From NCBI GenBank assembly GCA_949547975.1, contig CATITW010000141.1, positions 1-11,033 of the forward strand: a DNA stretch of 11,033 nt, read 5' to 3'. A program made the translations under genes and the position numbers. Every line of letters begins with the position of its first letter. Positions within the stretch are counted from its first letter, which is position 1. The DNA is from Cryomorphaceae bacterium. GTDB lineage: Bacteria > Bacteroidota > Bacteroidia > Flavobacteriales > Schleiferiaceae. Below the pieces are notes generated by a model. The model was not told the DNA's origin. It was given only the letters and a program-made list of their open reading frames with translations, and did no database searches. Below are positions 6,326 to 11,033 of the stretch, in pieces.

Positions 6326-7756
6326 ATGCAGAACGACCCAAACCTAGAACAGCCCGCTCACACGCCTCCAGAGCAGTCACCACAGACCACTCCCACTGCT
6401 GAACAAACCGCAGCAGGCTGGAGACAATTTATCGGATTACTTTTCGGCTTCCTGAAAGACCGCTTCTCCATCATCGATATGGCGGATCCTAAAGCCACCA
6501 TCGAAGGCATCAAAAAGGACGTGGACTTCCGCGGATTTGCACTTTGGATTCTCATATTCAGTGTATTCATCGCTGCGATCGGACTGAACGTGAACTCCAC
6601 TGCCGTAGTGATCGGAGCCATGCTTATTTCTCCCTTGATGGGACCCATCATGGGGATCGGATTAAGCCTAGGGATCAATGACTTTACACTTCTTTCAAAA
6701 TCACTCAAAAACTTAGGAGTAGCTGCAGGTATTGCGCTGCTGACCTCAGCATTGTATTTCCTAATATCACCGATCTCTACCCCTTCCAATGAACTATTTG
6801 CGCGTACGAATCCGACACTTTTAGACGTTCTAGTCGCCTTTTTCGGGGGGCTCGCTGGGATCCTAGCGGGTTCGCGTAAAGAAAAATCAAACGTGATTCC
6901 AGGAGTTGCAATCGCTACTGCCTTGATGCCGCCGCTCTGTACAGCCGGGTTCGGCTTGGCACACGGCGACTGGCACTACTTCTTCGGAGCCTTGTATTTG
7001 TTCTTGATCAACAGCGTTTTGATCGCGACGGCAACCACCATGGTGACGCGTTACCTCCGCTTTCCGATGGTGGAAATTCTGGATCCGATCCGCAGTAAGA
7101 AGACACAGCGCTGGTTCTCGATCGCCATCGTAGTGATCATCGTACCGTCCATCTGGATTTTCTACCGCACCGTGACCAATTCCCTCAGCCAGGCACGCGT
7201 CGAAACCTACGTCGCAGAAACCATTGTATTCCCAGGTACTGAAATCGTAAAAGAGGACATTTCCTTTGACGGAGGTTCTCCGAAAGTGAGTGTCGTACTG
7301 TTCGGGGATCTGGTTCCGGAAAATTTAACAAATAAGTGGAAGAAAGAATTCACCACCATCTTTGAGGGGGAGCTGAGCATCGTGCAAGGCGACAATCCGA
7401 AAGACGGGCTGTTGGAGATGACAAAATTGGTCAATCTATATTCCGAAGGACGTGCGGAAGCGAAAAACTTTGAGGACCAGATCGGTGCGCTCGAAGCTGA
7501 ACTCCAAATCCTAGAAAAACAGCTCATCCCTTCGAGTCTTGCGGACGAGATCAAAGTGAATTATCCGGGCATCAGCACCCTTTCTGTGGGAACCGTTCAA
7601 GGAGGCATCACGGACTCTACTTCGGGCAGTCGGATACCAGTAGCCTTTGTGACTTGGGCACCAGAACTCAGCCCGTTAGAGGTTCGAGTGAAAAACATGC
7701 AACTGCGACGCTGGCTTGAACTCCGACTTCAAAGCGACACCGTACTGGTGAAATAA
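6326..7756 (+). CDS. DUF389 family membrane protein (TIGR00341-like)
   Basis: A 476-residue protein whose middle part (about residues 60-285) matches the DUF389 membrane family, of unknown function. Recognisable stretches are GLNVNSTAVVIGAMLISPLM (86-105), followed by GPIMGIGLSLG, and PGVAIATALMPPLCTAGFGLA (192-212). Six or seven hydrophobic helices occur at about 71-89, 93-115, 130-148, 165-183, 190-211, 218-240 and 264-281. The first 33 residues are a polar Pro/Thr/Gln-rich tail. The C-terminal ~190 residues are soluble, include a short coiled-coil candidate (about 374-400, heavy in E, A and L), and are not a domain I can name. The start is well supported by AAAGGTG. It follows manC by 39 bases and may share its transcript. 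No transport substrate should be inferred. Confidence 0.88.
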   Translation: MQNDPNLEQPAHTPPEQSPQTTPTAEQTAAGWRQFIGLLFGFLKDRFSIIDMADPKATIEGIKKDVDFRGFALWILIFSVFIAAIGLNVNSTAVVIGAMLISPLMGPIMGIGLSLGINDFTLLSKSLKNLGVAAGIALLTSALYFLISPISTPSNELFARTNPTLLDVLVAFFGGLAGILAGSRKEKSNVIPGVAIATALMPPLCTAGFGLAHGDWHYFFGALYLFLINSVLIATATTMVTRYLRFPMVEILDPIRSKKTQRWFSIAIVVIIVPSIWIFYRTVTNSLSQARVETYVAETIVFPGTEIVKEDISFDGGSPKVSVVLFGDLVPENLTNKWKKEFTTIFEGELSIVQGDNPKDGLLEMTKLVNLYSEGRAEAKNFEDQIGALEAELQILEKQLIPSSLADEIKVNYPGISTLSVGTVQGGITDSTSGSRIPVAFVTWAPELSPLEVRVKNMQLRRWLELRLQSDTVLVK

Positions 7757-7787
7757 AAAAGCCAGCCTCCCTTTAAAGGAAACTGGC
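7755..7787 (-). terminator. Terminator of fumC
   Basis: On the minus strand GCCAG...CTGGC closes a hairpin with further inner pairing (TCC with GGA) around TTTAAAG, followed by six T residues. It lies about 30 bases beyond the fumC stop. The T-run overlaps the stop codon of the DUF389 gene. In the plus direction the hairpin is followed by TCTTGGATGG, a poor U-tract, so it should stop fumC better than the DUF389 transcript. Confidence 0.75.
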
Positions 7788-7817
7788 TCTTGGATGGTTT
7801 CGGGTTTAAAAAAGCCC

Positions 7818-9212
7818 TTAGAGCTTTCCGCACATCTGCTCTGGGCGTACCCAAGCATCGAATTCGTCTGCGGTTAGGTAGCCCAAGTTGACCGCTTCCT
7901 CTTTCAAAGTAGTACCGTTCTCGTGTGCCGTTTTCGCGATTTTTGCCGCTGCTTCATACCCAATTTTGGTATTCAACGCAGTCACCAGCATTAGCGAGTT
8001 GTTCAAATGGTTTTCGATCGCCTTAAAGTTCGGCTCGATTCCCACAGCACAATTCTCATTAAAGCTCACACACGCATCACCGATCAGCTCGGCGCTCTGC
8101 AACACATTGTACGCCATTACCGGCTTAAAGACATTCAGTTCATAGTGGCCTTGTGCACCACCGACAGTCACTGCAGTTTGGTTCCCCATGACTTGGGCAC
8201 ATACCATCGTCATCGCTTCCGCCTGAGTAGGGTTCACTTTACCCGGCATGATAGAAGATCCCGGCTCGTTTGCAGGAATGATCAACTCACCGATCCCTGA
8301 ACGCGGACCTGAGGCCAGCATACGAATGTCGTTTGCAATCTTATTCAAACTCACTGCCAACTGGTTCAGCGCACCGTGCGACTCCACGAGCGCATCATGC
8401 GCAGCCAAAGCTTCAAATTTATTCTCCGCAGTACGGAACGGCATCCCCGTAAACTCAGCAATGTATTTTGCAACAGCCTCAGAATATCCTTCCGGCGTGT
8501 TGATTCCCGTACCTACCGCAGTTCCTCCCAGAGCCACTTCACTCATATGATCGAGGGTATTACGCAACGCCTTCAACCCATGATTCAACTGACTTACGTA
8601 CCCCGAAAACTCTTGACCTACCGTAAGTGGAGTAGCATCCATAAGGTGCGTACGTCCGATCTTCACGACATTCCAAAACTCCTTACTTTTCTTCTCAAGG
8701 GTATCGCGCAACAGCTCCACTCCTGGGATAGTTACCTCGACCAATTTCTTATAAATCGCAATGTGCATACCTGTCGGGAACGTATCGTTCGAGCTCTGGC
8801 TCTTGTTCACATCGTCGTTCGGGTGGATCAGCTTCTCGCCTTCTCCCAAGGTTCCTCCAGCCAATACATGCGCACGGTTCGAGATCACCTCATTGGTATT
8901 CATGTTGCTCTGTGTTCCAGAACCCGTTTGCCACACCACGAGCGGGAACTCATCGTTGTGCTGTCCGGTCAAGATCTCATCACAAACCGCAGCGATCAGG
9001 TCGCGTTTCTGCTCTGTAAGTACACCGGCATCGCAGTTTGCATAGGCGGCGGCCTTTTTTAAATACGCGAAACCTTCAATGATTTCAAGCGGCATCGTTC
9101 CCGCTGGACCGATCTTAAAGTTGTTTCTTGAACGCTCGGTTTGGGCACCCCAATACTTTGTGGCAGGTACCTTCACCTCACCCATGGTGTCGTGTTCTAT
9201 TCTGTATTCCAT
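7818..9212 (-). CDS. fumC: Class II fumarate hydratase
   Basis: A 464-residue cytoplasmic enzyme of the TCA cycle, hydrating fumarate to malate without an iron-sulfur cluster. It carries the fumarase/aspartase superfamily signature [10 protein letters not shown] (318-327), with the catalytic serine loop, plus the substrate-site stretches [10 protein letters not shown] (96-105), SSND (140-143) and [10 protein letters not shown] (186-195, with the conserved histidine H189). The length equals that of typical FumC proteins. Argininosuccinate lyase and aspartase share the fold, but the [13 protein letters not shown] and [11 protein letters not shown] context favours fumarase. The ATG at 9212 gives the usual N-terminus ([16 protein letters not shown]). 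A -7-like box lies about 45 bases upstream and a terminator follows, so it is probably transcribed alone. A small membrane protein gene diverges from it. Confidence 0.97.
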   Translation of the reverse strand: MEYRIEHDTMGEVKVPATKYWGAQTERSRNNFKIGPAGTMPLEIIEGFAYLKKAAAYANCDAGVLTEQKRDLIAAVCDEILTGQHNDEFPLVVWQTGSGTQSNMNTNEVISNRAHVLAGGTLGEGEKLIHPNDDVNKSQSSNDTFPTGMHIAIYKKLVEVTIPGVELLRDTLEKKSKEFWNVVKIGRTHLMDATPLTVGQEFSGYVSQLNHGLKALRNTLDHMSEVALGGTAVGTGINTPEGYSEAVAKYIAEFTGMPFRTAENKFEALAAHDALVESHGALNQLAVSLNKIANDIRMLASGPRSGIGELIIPANEPGSSIMPGKVNPTQAEAMTMVCAQVMGNQTAVTVGGAQGHYELNVFKPVMAYNVLQSAELIGDACVSFNENCAVGIEPNFKAIENHLNNSLMLVTALNTKIGYEAAAKIAKTAHENGTTLKEEAVNLGYLTADEFDAWVRPEQMCGKL

Positions 9213-9248
9213 GCTCGTATGATTTTTATAATAAGGTTGATCTGAGTC

Positions 9249-9266
9249 ATTTGCTCCGCAAATTTA
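9249..9266 (-). promoter_or_regulatory. Candidate -7 box of fumC overlapped by a small palindrome
   Basis: TAAATTTG (9259-9266, minus strand) matches TAnnTTTG and lies about 45 bases before the fumC ATG. The perfect palindrome ATTTGC-TCC-GCAAAT (9249-9263) covers part of it and the expected start of transcription. No -33 TTTG is visible at the right distance. Confidence 0.4.
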
Positions 9267-9299
9267 GGGCACAGATTCCCTCCTCCCGTATTTTCTTCT

Positions 9300-9313
9300 G
9301 CTATCTTGATAGC
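9300..9313. repeat. 14-bp palindrome between fumC and the small membrane gene
   Basis: GCTATC-TT-GATAGC is a perfect dyad near the centre of the 178-base divergent region, upstream of the candidate -7 boxes of both genes. This is the size and place expected of a dimeric regulator's operator, but I recognise no known site and a chance origin is possible. Confidence 0.3.
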
Positions 9314-9359
9314 CATAAAAAAATCATCGGGGATGTAGCCACTAAAACGAAGCAGTGCT

Positions 9360-9367
9360 TATCTTTG
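9360..9367 (+). promoter_or_regulatory. Candidate -7 box for the 57-residue membrane protein
   Basis: TATCTTTG matches TAnnTTTG exactly, 23 bases upstream of the ATG at 9391, which would give a leader of about 15-18 bases. A -33 TTTG is not evident. Confidence 0.45.
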
Positions 9368-9390
9368 ACCGGTATTAAAAGACATCGATC

Positions 9391-9564
9391 ATGAAATTTG
9401 TAGGATTTTTACTCTTCTTGGCTGTAGCACTTATGGGCTTTTCAATGTTGGCTTTCTTAGGCCTTTTTGTAGGGTACTGGCTAACGCTAGTCGGTCTTGA
9501 GTCGATCAATCCGAAACTTGCTCATGCACTCATCGGACACAAAGAAGAAAAAGCTGCTGAATAA
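9391..9564 (+). CDS. Small membrane protein, unknown function
   Basis: A 57-residue open frame starting MKFVGFLLFL and ending in KEEKAAE. Residues 3-36 are almost wholly hydrophobic (Phe, Leu, Gly, Ala, Val), enough for one long or two short membrane helices; a polar, charged tail of about 20 residues follows. The first 20 residues could also pass for a signal peptide, but no clear cleavage site follows. Reasons to believe it is a gene: an exact -7 box just upstream, a strong terminator 22 bases after the stop, and a protein-like composition, all in a gap that no other gene explains. It diverges from fumC. I do not recognise the family. Confidence 0.65.
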   Translation: MKFVGFLLFLAVALMGFSMLAFLGLFVGYWLTLVGLESINPKLAHALIGHKEEKAAE

Positions 9565-9586
9565 ATTCACAGACTTAGCATCATAG

Positions 9587-9622
9587 AAAAAGCCGCTCTC
9601 GAAAAACGAAAGCGGCTTTTTT
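9587..9622. terminator. Bidirectional terminator
   Basis: GCCGCT (9592-9597) pairs with AGCGGC (9611-9616), with a second short stem TCG/CGA inside and an AAAAA loop. On the plus strand six T residues follow; on the minus strand five. It can end both the small membrane protein transcript (+) and the arsC-family transcript (-), whose stop is 32 bases away. Confidence 0.85.
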
Positions 9623-9653
9623 ATGCGTTACAGTTTTTTAAAGGCTATTCGCT

Positions 9654-10001
9654 TTAAAGTACTTCTTCCATTTTTTCAGCAGGACGGGCAACCACGGCCT
9701 TACTTCCATTGACAATAATCGGGCGCTCCATGAGTTTGGGGTGTTCGATCATCGCAAGGATTACTTCTTCTTCATCCAGCTCGAGGCCTTTAAACTCCTC
9801 TTTCCAAAGCATTTCTTGTACCCGAACGAGATCCTCTGCATCCATGTCTAGTGCTTCGAGCACTTGCTCGAACTCATCCATGGACATGCTCTCCTCGTCC
9901 TTCATGTAGAGGCGTACGGTGTGATCTACTCCTTTTTCTTCGAGCATTTTCAATGCTTCCCGTGATTTCTGACAGCGTGGGTTGTGGTATATAGTCACCA
10001 T
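9654..10001 (-). CDS. arsC: ArsC-family thioredoxin-fold reductase
   Basis: A 115-residue protein of the ArsC/Spx-like thioredoxin-fold family, glutaredoxin-linked arsenate reductase type. The N-terminal TIYHNPRCQKSREAL carries the single catalytic cysteine C10. Arginines R60 (EDLVR), R93 (ERPIIV) and R106 (ARPAEK) fall where the three oxyanion-binding arginines of the plasmid R773 ArsC lie, by my own eye alignment. I chose the ATG at 10001 because it begins the first beta strand; the longer frame would overlap the upstream gene. Only two bases separate it from the stop of the surface protein gene upstream, so the two are probably transcribed together. No arsR, acr3 or arsB gene is near, so a role in arsenic resistance is not supported by context; a general redox role is possible. 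Confidence 0.85.
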   Translation of the reverse strand: MVTIYHNPRCQKSREALKMLEEKGVDHTVRLYMKDEESMSMDEFEQVLEALDMDAEDLVRVQEMLWKEEFKGLELDEEEVILAMIEHPKLMERPIIVNGSKAVVARPAEKMEEVL

Positions 10002-10003
10002 AG

Positions 10004-11033
10004 TTAATAGGTAATATGTAGGGTTCCTTCTTGTTGAATGTCCGAGCAAATGTTCCTGGCTTGGACTTGGTAAAAATACACTCCAGGCGCTAAAGTTTGT
10101 CCGTCATAATCTGCCCCCCAATCGAAAGTGGGCGCACGGGTTTCAAATACTTTTACGCCCCATCGATTGAATAAAATAATGTGGAATTCATCCCAATCCG
10201 TTGCTCCCGTCAGGCGCCAAGTGTCGTTCAGCCCATCCGAGTTTGGCGTGATCACATTCGGAACGGAAAGCGTCGTATCTGCACCGACCAAATCTACTTC
10301 AATCACAGCACTGTCCGAAGTACCGCACGCGTTATCATAGGCCACTAAAATGATTTCATAGTTCCCCGTTTGAGAAAGCTCAAGGTTGCCCGCCCCTGCC
10401 AAAGAATCGCCATTGATGAACCAGGCGAAGGTATCGGTATTGTACAACGGGGTAAACTCAGCAGGATCCGTAGAGGTACATACGGGAATGTCGCTCAATA
10501 TACCGGCAGCCGGTGGGCGCTTAAATTCTATATCGTAGAAGAACTGTTGGGTGGTTCCACAAGTAGGATCGTACACGGAAACCGACAATACGTTGCTACC
10601 TGTTTGGCCTAAGGGGTTTGAAAATTGGGTACCGGTGTCAAAATAACTGGAGCCTGATGAAGTGGTGTACTGCCAGTTGACATCGTAACTGGTCAATGAT
10701 GAATCCTGTAAGGAGCGAACTTCGGCGAACAAAAAATTGGTTCCTGATAAACCATAGGCACAAGAATCGTAATCCAACGCTACAAAAACACTATCAAAGG
10801 GTGGTAGCACATCGACCGACAGCGCTGTGGTATCCCAAGTGTCGCACGTAGTATCTTGACCGATCAAAACCAAGTCATAAGTACCCGGCGCAGGGTAAAA
10901 ATGTCCACCCAGAGCGGTATCATTTAGGCTGAACTGGCCATCGCCCCAAAACACATCCCAGACATCGACATTCTCAGAGGAATCGGTCAACGCTAGGCCA
11001 TTCGGAAGACAGAACTCTAAAGGTGCACTAACC
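10004..11033 (-). CDS. T9SS type B sorted surface protein, C-terminal part
   Basis: The minus-strand frame stays open to the right edge, so the N-terminus is missing; 342 residues are visible. PKD-like or Ig-like modules fill most of it, with WDVFWGDG near the left end of the protein and recurrent cysteines (DTTCDTWD, YDSCAYG, YDPTCGTT, IPVCTST, DNACGTSD). The last ~90 residues form the gliding-motility-associated C-terminal domain: VPNVITPNSDGLND, then ILFNRWG, YDG, APGVYFYQV and the end EGTLHITY. As for the protein at 1-1215, this predicts export by the type IX system and surface attachment. The two C-terminal domains are clearly different in sequence, so this is not a recent duplicate. An arsC-family gene follows after two bases. 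Confidence 0.9.
   Translation of the reverse strand, partial: VSAPLEFCLPNGLALTDSSENVDVWDVFWGDGQFSLNDTALGGHFYPAPGTYDLVLIGQDTTCDTWDTTALSVDVLPPFDSVFVALDYDSCAYGLSGTNFLFAEVRSLQDSSLTSYDVNWQYTTSSGSSYFDTGTQFSNPLGQTGSNVLSVSVYDPTCGTTQQFFYDIEFKRPPAAGILSDIPVCTSTDPAEFTPLYNTDTFAWFINGDSLAGAGNLELSQTGNYEIILVAYDNACGTSDSAVIEVDLVGADTTLSVPNVITPNSDGLNDTWRLTGATDWDEFHIILFNRWGVKVFETRAPTFDWGADYDGQTLAPGVYFYQVQARNICSDIQQEGTLHITY

Noticed and set aside
8376..9062. 228-residue open frame on the plus strand opposite fumC
   Set aside because: It lies wholly antisense to a clear fumarase gene, is rich in Arg, Ser and His, and shows no recognisable motif; it is a shadow of fumC codon use.
1..11033. A defence island, mobile element, CRISPR array or biosynthetic cluster
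   Set aside because: There are no transposase, integrase, nuclease or repeat-spacer features; genes are housekeeping or envelope types in an ordinary chromosomal arrangement.

Overview
The window looks like chromosomal DNA from a member of the Bacteroidota, most likely Flavobacteriales. The signs are two large surface proteins with PKD-like repeats that end in type B sorting domains of the type IX secretion system (T9SS), a short-lid adenylate kinase next to obg, TAnnTTTG-type promoter elements (the Bacteroidota -7 box), and weak or absent Shine-Dalgarno sequences at most starts. I cannot name the species from the sequence alone. There are ten protein genes plus one very short one, packed tightly. 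No stretch without a gene exceeds about 180 bases. I see no tRNA, rRNA, CRISPR array, insertion sequence or attachment site.

Layout. Positions 1-1215 (+) hold the C-terminal part of a T9SS type B surface protein. Positions 1310-2560 (+) encode a six-helix membrane histidine kinase with no adjacent response regulator. Its 3' end overlaps, tail to tail, the 3' end of a minus-strand block read in the order adk (4519-5091), obg (3445-4443), a PAP2-family phosphatase (2906-3445) and crcB (2523-2906). The last three genes overlap one another by single nucleotides. Divergent from adk is manC (5204-6286, +), followed by a DUF389 membrane protein (6326-7756, +). fumC (7818-9212, -) converges on the DUF389 gene, with a terminator hairpin between them. 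A 57-residue membrane protein (9391-9564, +) diverges from fumC. A bidirectional terminator separates it from an arsC-family gene (9654-10001, -), which sits two bases downstream of a second T9SS type B protein (10004-11033, -) that runs off the right edge.

Function. The block mixes housekeeping (adenylate kinase, the ribosome-associated GTPase Obg, fumarase of the TCA cycle, GDP-mannose supply by ManC for polysaccharide or glycoprotein) with envelope functions (fluoride export, lipid phosphate phosphatase, DUF389 membrane protein, two cell-surface proteins). I found no coherent new system. The points most worth a second look are regulatory: a terminator-like hairpin whose U-tract ends four bases before the obg start codon, a long inverted repeat flanking a promoter box between adk and manC, a small hairpin over the ribosome-binding site of the DUF389 gene, and the overlapping convergent ends of the kinase and crcB genes with no terminator between them.
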